64,000 nt of DNA from Orychophragmus violaceus (GCA_030180135.1 CM058237.1:39763126-39827125), one strand, 5' to 3'; numbered from the stretch's first letter, positions 44,291 through 55,927 are shown. The notes: generated from the letters alone by a model not told the origin. Numbers and translations are program-made.

Positions 44291-46804
44291 ATGACAGGAG
44301 CTCCATCGAACAAGGATTACGTCCACATCGAAGATATAACAAGCTCGGAAACAGCCTCCCGAGCAAGAGGGCAACCCCAACACGTTTCTCAGGTTGCAGA
44401 TCCAATCATTCAGCCGGCCGGCGCCGAGCAGCAACCTCTAAGTACCGAACGACCGCAACAAGCCGCGGAAAATCAGACAAACGAGCAGGACATGTCCGCC
44501 TTGCTCAAAACTCTCATGACTCAAGTAGCCGAACTCTCTCAGGGAAGCAACGCACGCTTCGATCAGCTCGCCACGGCACATGCAGTATGCCAGGGGCAAA
44601 TCAACGATCTACGAATGACAAGTCAACAAGGATCCGTTCCCCGAACTCATCTTCACCGAGCGTTATTTGAAGAAACGCCACCTCCAAATCCGAGAAACCG
44701 AACGGTAACGCAGCAGCAGACCGAGGACGAACAACCTCCCAACACGGATATCCCAGGCAGCTCAGCGCCCGACGCGCACAGAGACAACGAAATTGAAGAC
44801 ATAAAGCTAATGTTGAAAAATATGACGTCCAAAGTCCATCAAGCGATCAGCTCGGCCCCCGAGATCGACCGTGTACTGGAAGAAACTCAGAACACTCCGT
44901 TCACTCGTCGCCTCATGGATATCCAGTTGGAGCATCCTGTCTCTGCGGTCAAAATCAAGATGACGACCTACGACGGCAAATCCGACCCAAGGCAGTTTCT
45001 GACGGCATTCCGCATTGCAATGAGGAGGACAAAGTTCAGCGTTGGGGAACGTGACGCAGGTTACTGCCAACTGTTCGTCGAGCATTTGACCGGCTCGGCC
45101 CTGGATTGGTTCTCCCGCTTGGAGCCGAACTCGATCGACGGATACAACGACTTAACGCACGCCTTTCTCAAACATTACTCGATGTATATTCAGGAGGAGG
45201 TATCAAACGCTGACCTATGGGCTATCTCCCAAGGACCGAGGGAAAGCCTCCGATCGTACATCACCCGCTTCAAAAACGTTTTGGCCAAAATCACGATCAC
45301 CGACAGCGAAGGTCTACCCGCACTCCGAAACGGCCTCTGGTACGAATCGAGCTTCCGAGAAGAGCTGAAGAAAAATAGACCAAGCTCGCTGGAGGACGCC
45401 CTCCACCGAGCATCGATCTTCGTCGAACTCGAGGAAGAAAAAGAAACCCTAGCCAAGAAGTTCGGGCCCAAGAGTTCAACTTCAAAGGACAAAACCGAAA
45501 AGAGTACCGAGCAATACGAACCTCGGCAGCACTACGATCAGGATTACAAAAAAGCCAAGGAAGAAGAAACCGCGAGAAAAGGGAAATCGTCGTATTACGT
45601 CAGCGATCAGTTGCAAGGACACCGACAGGACGAGGAACGCCCCCACCAGGATCAACGACAAAGTCATCCCGACCGCTCTCAAAATCATCAGCAGGATCGA
45701 CCCACCAAAGAATACCAAGGTCAAAATCACGGCAAGCCATGGAACAAGTTCGTCCGAGGAGCCGATAAAAGCAAGTTATTCTGCGAATATCATCAGCGAG
45801 CGGGTCATAGCACCGAGGAATGCAGAAACCTTCAAGCCCTCCTCTTCGCCGATTACCAAAAAGACGGGAAGAAACTATTACTGGATCGCAACAAACCTCA
45901 CCCGAAGCAAATCAACCAGGTCACGCAACCAAAGAACGAGGCCGAGCGCTTCAGGATCGTCCAGGAAGAGCGAAGGAAACAGGTTGCTTTCAACGAGGAG
46001 ACCGAACAAATCAACGCAGCAGCAGCCGCGGATAAAAGAGCTCGCGACGAAGAAGAGGAAGACGGAGCGCGTCCAAGGAGACGAATAAACATGATTATGG
46101 GAGGACTGCCTATGGTCAACGATTCAGTTCGATCGATAAAAGAATACGAACGGAGGGCCACGGCAGCCCAGCATTACCGACGAAACGCCACTGACGAGCT
46201 CAAAATCGGCGAGGAAGTGAGTTTCACCGAACAGGATGCCGAAGGAATGGACCGACCGCATAACGATCCACTCGTCATCGCCATGCGAATCGGCGACTGC
46301 AAGGTAGAAAAAATTCTGATCGACACCGGCAGCTCGGTCGACCTAATTTTTAGAGAAACGCTGCAACGTATGGAGCTCAGCGACTACCGTATCAAACCAT
46401 CGACGAGACCACTAACCGGCTTCTCGGGAGACTCGATCAACACAATCGGAACAATCAAACTTCCAGTCTACGTCGCCAGAATCACCAAGCTGATTAAGTT
46501 CGTAGTTGTCGACCGACCAGCTATCTACAACGTCATCCTCGGCACGCCTTGGATTCACGAAATGAGGGCGGTCCCATCCACATTTCATCAATGTGTCAAG
46601 TTCCCAACCCCATTCGGCGTGTATACACTACGAGGAGATCAGAGGATATCCCGCACATGCTTCCGTATCGAGCACAAAATGCGCCACAAATCACAAGCGT
46701 ACCTAGTCGCAGAGCCTCAAATCGAGCTGCCACCTCCCGATCGCCCGCAGAAGGACGCGGTTGAACAAGTCAACATCAATATAAGGGATCCGAGCGTTGC
46801 GTAG
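44291..46804 (+). CDS. Tat gag-protease
   Basis: The ATG at 44291 opens 837 codons. N-terminal residues ~1-200 are Gln/Glu-rich. The gag core is ~230-350 (DGKSDPRQFLTAFRIAM, ALDWFSRLEPNSI, HYSMYIQEEVSNADLW). A long Lys/Glu/Gln linker follows. A knuckle of the type CEYHQRAGHSTEEC is near residue ~500. The protease motif LIDTGSSVDLIF is near 680, and VILGTPWIHEM ends the protease. The frame closes early at 46804: compared with the second Tat copy one base is missing near 46,790 (GATCC-GAG against GATCCCGAA), so what should run into RT is shifted. Confidence 0.9.
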   Translation: MTGAPSNKDYVHIEDITSSETASRARGQPQHVSQVADPIIQPAGAEQQPLSTERPQQAAENQTNEQDMSALLKTLMTQVAELSQGSNARFDQLATAHAVCQGQINDLRMTSQQGSVPRTHLHRALFEETPPPNPRNRTVTQQQTEDEQPPNTDIPGSSAPDAHRDNEIEDIKLMLKNMTSKVHQAISSAPEIDRVLEETQNTPFTRRLMDIQLEHPVSAVKIKMTTYDGKSDPRQFLTAFRIAMRRTKFSVGERDAGYCQLFVEHLTGSALDWFSRLEPNSIDGYNDLTHAFLKHYSMYIQEEVSNADLWAISQGPRESLRSYITRFKNVLAKITITDSEGLPALRNGLWYESSFREELKKNRPSSLEDALHRASIFVELEEEKETLAKKFGPKSSTSKDKTEKSTEQYEPRQHYDQDYKKAKEEETARKGKSSYYVSDQLQGHRQDEERPHQDQRQSHPDRSQNHQQDRPTKEYQGQNHGKPWNKFVRGADKSKLFCEYHQRAGHSTEECRNLQALLFADYQKDGKKLLLDRNKPHPKQINQVTQPKNEAERFRIVQEERRKQVAFNEETEQINAAAAADKRARDEEEEDGARPRRRINMIMGGLPMVNDSVRSIKEYERRATAAQHYRRNATDELKIGEEVSFTEQDAEGMDRPHNDPLVIAMRIGDCKVEKILIDTGSSVDLIFRETLQRMELSDYRIKPSTRPLTGFSGDSINTIGTIKLPVYVARITKLIKFVVVDRPAIYNVILGTPWIHEMRAVPSTFHQCVKFPTPFGVYTLRGDQRISRTCFRIEHKMRHKSQAYLVAEPQIELPPPDRPQKDAVEQVNINIRDPSVA

Positions 46805-49800
46805 GGATAGGAGCCGACCTCCGCGAAGACCTGCGAGACAAGCTCATAGAATTCCTCAAAAAGAACGCCACAACGTTCGCCTGGACCACCAGTGATATGA
46901 CCGGAGTTGACCCGACTATCGCATGCCACGAGCTGCACGTCGACCCGACTTTCAAGCCAGTCAAACAAAAAAGGAGGAAGCTCGGTCCCGAGCGCGCCAA
47001 AGCTGTCAACGACGAAGTGGAACGACTTTCAAAGGCCGGTTCGATCACCGAGGTAAAGTACCCTGACTGGCTGGCAAACCCCGTTGTGGTAAAAAAGAAA
47101 AACGGTAAGTGGAGAGTTTGTGTAGACTTCACCGACCTCAACAAAGCGTGCCCAAAGGATAGCTTCCCGCTCCCACACATTGACCGGCTCGTAGAAGCAA
47201 CCACCGGACACGAGCTGCTCTCGTTTATGGACGCCTTTGCAGGGTATAACCAGATCATGATGCACCCAGACGATCGGGAAAAGACCTCTTTCATCACCGA
47301 CCGCGGTACATATTGCTACAAGGTCATGCCGTTCGGGCTCAAGAATGCGGGAGCGACGTACCAACGTCTCGTAAATCGCATGTTCGCCGACCAGCTCGGC
47401 AACACAATGGAAGTTTATATAGACGATATGCTCGTCAAGTCCACCTCGGCGGACGATCATATCAATCACCTCACAACATGTTTTGCGAGTCTGAACAAGT
47501 ATGGAATGAAACTGAACCCGGCAAAGTGCACATTCGCGGTCACGTCGGGAGAATTCCTCGGCTATATAGTCACAAGAAGGGGAATAGAAGCAAACCCGAA
47601 GAAGATAACGGCGATCACCGAGCTTCCATCCCCAAAGAACACCAGAGAGGTCCAACGTCTAACCGGGCGCGTCGCGGCTTTGAACAGATTCATCTCACGG
47701 TCGACTGACAAATGTCTCCCGTTTTACAACCTCCTACGAGGAAAAAAGAGATTCTAGTGGGACGATAAATGTGAGGACGCGTTTCAACAACTCAAAACCT
47801 ACCTCTCCACCCCACCAGTCCTGGCTAAACCCGAGGAGGGAGAAACGTTATACCTATACATTTCGGTATCCTCTTCGGCAGTCAGCTGTGTGCTCGTCCG
47901 TGACGACCGAGGTGACCAAAGACCAATCTTCTACACCAGCAAGATATTTGACGACGCAGAAACACGCTACAACACACTTGAGAAACTCGCGTTGGCAGTC
48001 GTCGTCTCAGCCCGTAAGCTCCGCCCCTACTTTCAGTCGCATTCGGTGGTCGTCCTAACGAATCAGCCTATCCGAACAATACTGCACAGCCCGAGCCAAT
48101 CGGGAAGGATCGCTAAGTGGGCAGTTGAGCTCAGCGAATACGATATCGAGTACAAGCCCAGGACCAGCGCCAAGTCCCAGGTCCTCGCAGACTTCATCAT
48201 CGAATTACCACCCGAGCTCACCATAGCCGAAGGACAAGAGCCAAAGGAGAAGTGGACTTTGTTCGTAGACGGTTCATCATCAAGAAACGGCTCAGGAGTT
48301 GGAGTCAAACTGACCTCCCCGACAGGCGAACTGATCGAGCAATCCTTTCGTCTAGGGTTTCCGGCCTCTAACAATGAAGCCGAGTACGAAGCACTGCTCG
48401 CAGGATTGCGACTAGCCGAAGTAGTAGGGGCAAGGCAAGTAGACGCGTTCGCCGACTCTCAGCTCGTTGTGAACCAATTTAACGGGGAATATGAAGCAAA
48501 AAACGAGCGCATGGACGCGTACTTAAAGCTCGTCCAAGAAATTACCGCGCGAATCGGCTCAGTCACGCTAACAAAGATTCCCCGAAGCGACAACTCCTTG
48601 GCCGACGCACTGGCCGCCCTAGCATCGACTTCAGACCCCGATCTTCGTCGAATCATTCCAGTCGAATGCATAGCTCGACCAAGCATCGCACCGAACGAAG
48701 ACGTACTTCTCATCACCGAAGAAGGAGACGGATTGGACGATGCTCATAAAAGCAACGAGGAGGTAATTAAGGATACCGATCCCGAGCATGCTATTACCAT
48801 CGACTGGAGAGACGAAATCAAGGACTATATACTAACGGGGAAGGTCCCCGAGGATCGTTGGGCAGCTCGCCGTTTAAAAGCTTGCTGCGCTCAGTACGTA
48901 ATAATGAAGGACGAACTATTTCGTTGGTGCGCGTCCAAGGCACTCTTGCGATGCATAAACGGGCAGGAGATCAAATGGGTCACCGAGCAAACTCACGAAG
49001 GAGCAGGCGGAAATCATACAAGCGGCCGAGCATTAGCCGCAAAGATAAAGCGACACGGTCACTTCTGGCCAACCATGATCGCCGACTGCGAAAGCTATGT
49101 TGCCCGATGCGAGAAATGTCAGAGGCACGCCCCAAGCATACACCAGCCACCCGAGCTTCTCACCACTGCGGCCACACCCTACCCATTCATGAGGTGGGCC
49201 ATGGACATCGTCGGTCCCCTGCCAGCCTCGCATCAAAAGAAATTCATCCTGATAATGACTGATTATTTCACAAAATGGGTTGAAGCCGAATCCTACTCGG
49301 AAATCAAAAACCTCGACGTTCAGAAGTTCGTCTGGAAATACATAATATGTCGCCACGGTGTCCCATACGAGATTGTAACCGATAACGGGTCCCAATTCAT
49401 CTCCAATCTGTTCGAAGGTTTCTGTGCAAGATGGAAGATTCGTCTAAGTAAGTCCACCCCGAGATACCCGCAAGGGAACGGGCAGGCCGAGGCGACAAAC
49501 AAGACGATCATTGACGGACTGAAGAAACGGATGGAGAGCAAGAAAGGTCTCTGGGCCGACGAACTCGATGGCGTTCTCTGGTCTCATCGGACCACACCAA
49601 GGACATCGACCGGTCAAACCCCTTTCTCACTTTCTCACGGAATGGAGGCAATGTCTCCAGCCGAGATGTGCGTCCCGACAATACGCTTGAGTATCGCGCC
49701 CGAGCACGAGGAGCTTAACAACAACATGATTATCGATTGCCTTGACCACGCAGAAGAATTACGAGACCGAGCACTCCTACGCCTCCAAAACTACCAGAAA

Positions 49801-50043
49801 CAGATCACCCGACACTATAACAAGAAGGTTAAGGGTCGACGTTTTGTAGAAGGAGACCTCGTCCTCAGGAAAGTGTTCGAAAACACGCGGGAATACCGAG
49901 CAGGGAAGCTCGGCGCAAATTGGGAAGGTCCATACATCGTCTCGAAGGTAGTAAAACATGGCGTCTATGAGCTCGTGACGATGAAGGGAGAAGCCATTCC
50001 ACGATCGTGGAACGCAAGTAAGCTGAAGAGGTACTACTACTAA
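46805..50043 (+). pseudogene. Tat pol: RT, dual RNase H, integrase
   Basis: After the frameshift the frame is open from about 46,792. RT has NGKWRVCVDFTDLNKACPKD, YKVMPFGLKNAGATYQ and VYIDDMLVKS. A TAG at 47755 replaces Glu (RF-WDD). The ancestral RNase H is reduced (LVRDDRGDQRPIFYTS, TLEKLALAVV). A second, archaeal-type RNase H follows (TLFVDGSSSRNGSGVGVKL, NNEAEYEALLAGL, ADSQLVVNQ, LADALAALA). The integrase has CEKCQRHA, Asp in MDIVGPLPAS, Asp in VTDNGSQF and Glu in GNGQAEATNK. The tandem RNase H pair is a known trait of the Tat lineage. It ends KLKRYYY at 50043. Confidence 0.9.
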
Positions 50044-50058
50044 GCCGAGCATCGCGCT

Positions 50059-50095
<37 letters not shown>

Positions 50096-50115
50096 GAGCA
50101 TCTCTCGCTCCAAAA
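50044..50115 (+). repeat. A35 tract flanked by GAGCATCGCGCTC units after Tat pol
   Basis: Immediately after the pol stop, CGAGCATCGCGCTC precedes 35 uninterrupted A (50060-50094), and CGAGCATCTCTCGCTC follows. The second Tat copy has a longer version of the same arrangement. 50,116-50,790 holds no gene: it contains repeated Tat 3' sequence such as GTCCCGATCAGACCTTAGG- and CCCGCACAAGG-type direct repeats and a TA microsatellite near 50,645. Confidence 0.88.
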
Positions 50116-50792
50116 CCGAGCTCGCTATACACGAGTTCGAGTAATATGTAAAGTGAACTACGATCGGCTTGATCCCCTTTTCGGGGTACGTAGGCAACCT
50201 CTCACGAGGCTCAGCTATATCAATAATAAAATTTTATTAAGTCTAAATTCTTGTTCCAACCACATCGAACAGATCGACATCCTGGCCAGATGCTCGACAC
50301 TTTGTAAGTCGGGCCAAGTTCCCGCACAAGGCTGATCGACAATAAATAAACCGAGCATAGCTCTCGTACATTGTCCCGATCAGACCTTAGGGGTAAGCCG
50401 AACACTTACTCGCACCCGACCTGTGGTACAACGAGCACAGTCTCGAGCCCCACAACTAAGAAAGTCGGGCCCAGTTCCAGCACAAGGACGACTGACAGAA
50501 AAAAAATAAGCCGAACACAGTTTCGCATAACTGTCCCGGTCGGTCCTACGGGATAAGCCGAATACCTTCGCTCGCTCCTTGCTAAACTCGCATATCTAAC
50601 CCAAAACCGAACACCTCCTTTCGATGTTTTTTCCGACTCGGACATATATATGTATATGTATATATAAAAAAAAAGAGAGCGAGAAAAAAAAAACAAATTC
50701 ATTAGAAGTGCTCAAAGGCACGAATCCGGTTACAAACAGGCATTACAAAAAGGGGGGAGAGAGAAGACAACAAAAATTCATGAGGAAAAAAT

Positions 50793-53759
50793 CTAGGAAG
50801 CCTCGGGAGCTCGATCTTCAGCCGTATCCTCGTCTTCGTTCCCGATCAGCCTAGCCGCCCGGAGATTGTCCACCACCGAGGATGTCACGAGCGCACGATT
50901 CAAGACAGGCTGATCCAAAACAGGCAGTGAAGAAGCCCCATCGGACCGACCTGGACTACCTGGCGGAGTCATAACGAAATCCCCTTCAACCAGGTCGGCG
51001 AACTGAATCGAGATGAGCTCCTGCTTGAAACGAGCAACATCCGAGTGCGCCTTGATTATCCTGTCGGGAGGAATAGCAAACCTTTCCTTGACGAGCGCCT
51101 CCAACATCGACGCAACAGCAGCAGCTTGGTTCATCAGCGTATGGGTTCTCCTCCCAAGCTCTTTCTCTTCATTGGCTTTCTTGATCTTGGAAAGCCGAGC
51201 CTGCGCCTTGCTCGATATACGCTCCTTCTCAAGTAAAGAAGTCTTGAGCCGAGCACATTCCGACTCCAATCTACTCTCGAGGTCTGCAACCCGAACCGTC
51301 AGCTCATCGGCCTCGGCCCGAGCATTCGAACAATCAGCTCATCGGCCTCGGCCCGAGCATTCGAACAATCAGCCAGACACTGTCTGTTCTCGACATCCAA
51401 CCGAGTCTTCTCGGTGGAAAGCTCAGCAACCTTTTTCTCCAAAGACGACACCTTCTCCTCCTCGACCTTGAGAGACGAACGAAGCGCCTCTGCAGCAGCC
51501 GCTACCTCGTGATACCCTTCTAGCTCGGAAATAGACCTTTCAGCTTTACCGAGCTCCCTTTTCAGACTGCAGATCGCCCTCTCAAGGTCAACCCGATCAC
51601 TCTCATACTCATCGAGCAGTAGGTTATAATGAGCAAGCCCCTGAAGAAAACAAGGACCACCGGATCAGAGCCAAGTAATTACGAAGGAAAGGTAAAAAAA
51701 AACTTACCCGAGCAAAACTTTTTGCCGCCGCCTTTTTGTTCTCCGCGAAAGGCGTACGGTCAACCGGAAGAAGTTCCCTTGGAGGACTATCCCTCAGCAT
51801 GCGGAACAGATCTGCACAAGCTTCTCCATCACGGATAATCGGTTTGGAGCCTTCGTAGCTGAAACCAAAGCCGAAGTCGGTGACCGCACCCTCACCCTGA
51901 TCTCCAGGAAAGCGGTTTCCATCCTCCTCGCCTTCCCGACCGGCCTCAGCACCATCGTCTTCCAAAAGATCAAGCTGAGGATCCACATTCTCGGGACGAA
52001 TCACCAGCTCACCCCCACCTATAGGAAGCTCGGGCGCTTCAACCAGGAGCTCGTTCGCTTGACCCCCAGCCAACGTCGCCGCATCGACAGTTCTCTTTTT
52101 TCTCTTCCTCTCCAAGGGAGGTACTCCGGAAGGCTCCTCCGTTTCACCCGGTTCGGCATCAGCCACGCCGTCAACACGAGTCCTTTTCTTATTCTTTTTC
52201 TTCCTCCGACGCTTCTCGGCCTGCTCAGCTTCAATCGCATCCACCGACGCGCTCACCTGACGAAATAAGTCTCGATGATACTCATTCACAAAAATCATTC
52301 CCGAAGGTGCTGGCCCGACCGACGGGGAAAAAGGACGATTGGGATCCAGGTCAACAGATATTACCTCCTCGTTCGGAGGGATGGTTGGGGGCTGCGGATT
52401 GATAAGATTCTCCCCGACATAATCAAAAACTTCGACATCCATCTGACCCATCTCTATCGCTTGTTTGCCTCCCTTCGTGTAGAGATAATAAGGCTGATGG
52501 TTTAGCTCGATCAAAGATTCAATCGAGCGGAGAAGACAATCTGCCGAAATCCTCAAATCAGAAAAGGAAAACCGAGAAGATGATCAGAAGTAAAAAAAAA
52601 AGGGGAGTAAATCTCACTCTGGTCAAGACTCTCGAAAGCTCGTCTCACCCGATCAGCTTTGACTTCTGGCCACTTCTTAATCCCACGAGCAACAAGTTTT
52701 CTCAAGTCATCCCGAAAGTTATCCGGAGGAGAAAGCGTAGTAGGATGACGATCTACCAACAAGAAAAAACGAGCATGAGTTAGTTAATTCAAGGGAACAG
52801 CAAAGCAAAAAGGGATTACCATGAAAACGATTCCATTTCGTCCTATACGGTCTGTTCGGGTCTGGAACCAAAGCCTCGTTCACCCGAGCGTAAAAATACC
52901 GATCCTGCCAATTATCGACCTTCGACGGCTTCGCGATAGAAACCTTGAGATCGAAGCGAGCCCTCATACTCACATAGCGAGTCCCAAGAGTCGTCCCGTT
53001 CGCAGAAATAGACGAGATCTCCTCGAAAAATCGAAGGCTCATATCCACGCCACACTCGGCAGCTAAAATGGTACAGCCGACTATATTCTGAACGGCCGAA
53101 GGACTCAGCTGGGACAACGCGATCCTCCTCTCCTCGCAATAAGCGACGAGCAACTTTGGGAGAGGGAACCGTAGATGGATTTGCCTAAACCAAAAGTCGT
53201 ACAGACACACCCATCCCTTCGGACAATCCCAAGGCCTCTGGTGCGGCTCGGGTCTACGCAGCTCAAGCTGACCGGCTCCATCACCGACACAATTCTCAAT
53301 CAACCACTTCAAGTCGTCGTCAGTACACTTAGTGGGAAGAACAGGACGAGGAGGACGAGTTTTCTTCGTCTCCTCGGAATCTCCCGAGGCCTGCTGATTC
53401 ATCCTTTTCTTTGACCTGCTCGGAACCGGAGAAAGAGTTCCAAGAAGCGCCTGATCAACCTGCCAAACGTCCTCTTCTTTCAACGGAAAAATCACCGATG
53501 GACGCCAAGGTCGCGATCAGTCGTCATCCGAATCTATCAAGTGAGGAACCTGAATATTCGGGGCACCGAGCAAACCAGAAACAGAACCAGCCAGGCCTTC
53601 TCGGAGGGACGACCCGAAAATCTCTGTCCGCCCCGAATTAACCAAAGAATCTGACGGCAGAGCGGATGAACTAGATCGAGCAGAATTGCCCGGAGACGGT
53701 CTTACCGAGTATAAATCCTCACGATCGGACGACGACTGAGAATGAGATTCAATCCTCAT
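50793..53759 (-). pseudogene. Antisense multi-exon ORF of Tat element 1 (gypsy-type 'Transposase_28' family)
   Basis: It reads opposite to gag-pol. The first part, 53759 to ~52,820, has a Ser-rich start, an in-frame TGA at ~53,517 (probably CGA to TGA), then the conserved block VCLYDFWFRQIHLRFPLP and CGVDMSLRFFEEIS. That block matches the plant 'putative gypsy type transposon' domain. After an intron come 52752-~52,612 (TTLSPPDNFRDDLRKLV) and ~52,556-51,715, an acidic linker with a Lys/Arg cluster (KRRRKKKNKKR). Last is a coiled coil, 51,640-50,793 (QARLSKIKKANEEKELGRR). A 35-bp tandem duplication at 51299-51368 shifts the coiled-coil frame. Antisense extra ORFs are known in Tat elements; their function is unknown. 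Confidence 0.78.
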
Positions 53760-54118
53760 GTTTACAAACTATACAACAAACAGCAATCTAGAGAGAGAAT
53801 TCTAGAGAGAAGGGAGAGCGAATTACCTGCGGAAGGAGAGAAATGAAAACGGGAAGGAACAGCGCGATATATTTATAAGCAAAATGGGAAGATCTCGAGA
53901 CAAGAGCAATGATGGCCCCTACGCACCTCTTCGTCTTCCGGCGGTTGTAGGTATCATCTTTACTCCAACACGACTCTTCAGTGTCCAGCTTTTCCCAAGA
54001 AACCTTTTGAGCTTCCCAAGAAGAAACGGTAGAACCGACCAGACCCATTCCGAATAAATACCGGCCAACTAAACATCATCAAATACGCCGACTCCAAGTG
54101 CATGAAGATCGACGAACT

Positions 54119-54255
54119 GGGGGGGGGGGGCTTACTGTTATAGGTGGGCTTAGCACCCCACCACTTAGAAGGCCCAGGATTTATTCTTCATACAAAGGCC
54201 GGCACAACAGAAACAAAATGGCCCAACAACAACAGGAGCCCAAATACGTACGTTC
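54119..54255 (+). repeat. Polypurine tract and truncated 3' LTR of Tat element 1
   Basis: Twelve G (54119-54130) precede CTTAC, and then the LTR starts TGTTATAGGTGGG at 54136. It stops matching the 5' LTR after TACGTACGTTC (54255, the equivalent of 43713). The remaining ~520 bp of LTR are missing. Confidence 0.88.
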
Positions 54256-55927
54256 TGAGAGAGAGGAGAAACCTTACGTTCTGCTGCTCACCACTTTGCA
54301 TCCAAAAACACTTGGAGGTTTGTCAGCTACCAAAACTTCCGAACATTTAGTAATTGTGTCTGTTTAGTTAGCTAGAATGGGTTGCCAATTAATGAATCTG
54401 ACTCCATTCACTTTCACAGGTGTTGTAACACTAAGCTCCACAGCTTCCACAAGGCCCTTCTTAGACTCCGACATTGATGAGACGAGCAGCTACATGGATA
54501 GGTACATATAGAACCCATCTCACAAAAAACTGCCTCTCGAGATTATATAAGTATTCTGCTAAACTCAATTTGTTGGTCGTAGCCAACTTAGACATTAAAT
54601 TACATAAGATTATTTCTTAGAAAGCCATGTATAAGTGTATAGTTCGTAGTTTTGTTTGGTTATTGTTAGTATTTCGTAAACTAGAAGGTACGTATGAAAG
54701 TCTGCTATTAAGAACCCATGTCGCACGAAATTTAGTGTCGCGTTTCATAAACGTCTTCCACTAAAATAAATTATCTCTGGTTTAAGTGTCCTAAGGCACG
54801 TAAAAACATTAGCTTACCTCTTAAAAAAACATGACTAAGTTTATTGTTCGTAGATTTATTAGGAATTACTTTGATCTTGCTACGTCTCAAGTCCGTAAAA
54901 AATAATATTATAATCTGAGCATTAACACAGCATCATGTGTGCTTTATCTCCCGCCTGTCTATCCAACTCTCTGATGCAAATTTACTAAAACTAACTAGCT
55001 CTGAACTTCCACAGGTTTGGACCTTCCCGTGAGGAATCTCCAACTGTAAACAGCTCATCCGCTGTAACCAAACTGAAAACAATTTGCGTGAACGAGATTC
55101 ACAAATTCATAGAAAGTCAAAGTCCACAGGTTTGTTTTTGGCTCCTCTGCTTTCATACATTGAAAAGCCTTTGTATTTCGACTTACACTTTTTACACAGA
55201 TTGTCAGTTTCATATGTGTTGCCACCATCACCGACATCCTCAGTGAATAAGGGTGGTACTTCACTGCCTACTTTGGTTACATGTCCAAAATAGACTGTTC
55301 AGAGACCTCTTTGATATGCACCAACCCTAAATGTAAGAAGCTCACCAAGGTTGGCATGATCAGGTAAGGAAACGCTATCAGATGAACCATATAATATTAA
55401 CGATATTCACACCTATTTGTTAGTATGTTTTTCATGATAATGTTGCAAATACAGCCTTACAAAAGAAAGCTCAATACATTTACGTATACCTTGGTTTGTC
55501 CTTAACACCAACTTTACATTCACGACATGTAGGTACCGGGTCGAAGCTCGAGTCCGTGATGACAGCGGCAGACTTGCACCCTTTGTCTTCTTTGACAAAG
55601 AAGTTGAGAAATTGGTTGGAAGACAAGCTCCATATGTGATGAATGAGATCATACAGCCATACAGGCATGCCAAACAATAAACAAAGCATCATATTTACAA
55701 CTGATCTGAACAAAAAACTATGTCTCCTCCAGGAATTTCAACCACTTACACATGAAGATGCTGCTACCAGCACCACAATGTTTACAAGCCATGCTTGGAC
55801 ATAGATGCAAGTGCCATGTTAAGGTGTTTCTGTTCACTTTCGGAGCTATGCGGAAGACAATCACTGTATCACGTATTATCGAAGATGAAGACAGCAAGCG
55901 TGCAGAGGAAGAGACCCAAGTAACCAC
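54256..55927 (+). pseudogene. RPA1-like (replication protein A large subunit) gene fragment
   Basis: Exons with matching phases: 54256-54317 (VLLLTTLHPKTLG), 54420-54501 (VVTLSSTASTRPFLDSDIDE), 55015-55129 (KLKTICVNEIHKFIES), 55200-55363 (FICVATITDILSE, then CTNPKCKKLTKVGMIR), 55533-~55,660 (YRVEARVRDDSGRLAPFVFF, KEVEKLVGR) and ~55,767-55,927 (LQAMLGHRCKCHVKV, TITVSRIIEDED). This is the DBD-B end and the zinc-containing DBD-C OB-fold of RPA1-type ssDNA-binding proteins. An in-frame TAA (55248-55250) replaces the residue before GWY. The 5' end is cut by the truncated Tat LTR and the 3' end by the next Tat LTR, so it is a pseudogene. Confidence 0.82.

Larger units (their letters stand above)
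43594..54255 (+). mobile_element. Tat-lineage Ty3/gypsy element 1, 3' LTR truncated
   Basis: The 5' LTR is 43594-44233. A PBS-like TGGCGCCGACTGTGGGGA lies at 44238-44255. Then come gag-pro, pol with two RNase H domains, integrase, an A-tract, a long antisense ORF, a 12-G polypurine tract (54119-54130) and only the first 120 bp of the 3' LTR (54136-54255). The 3' LTR fragment matches the 5' LTR with about three mismatches. No target duplication can be seen because the 3' end is deleted. One frameshift and one nonsense codon break the polyprotein. Confidence 0.9.

Noticed and set aside
50640..50700. TA/AT microsatellite and A-rich runs as a regulatory site
   Set aside because: Simple sequence repeat without conserved context in the second Tat copy.
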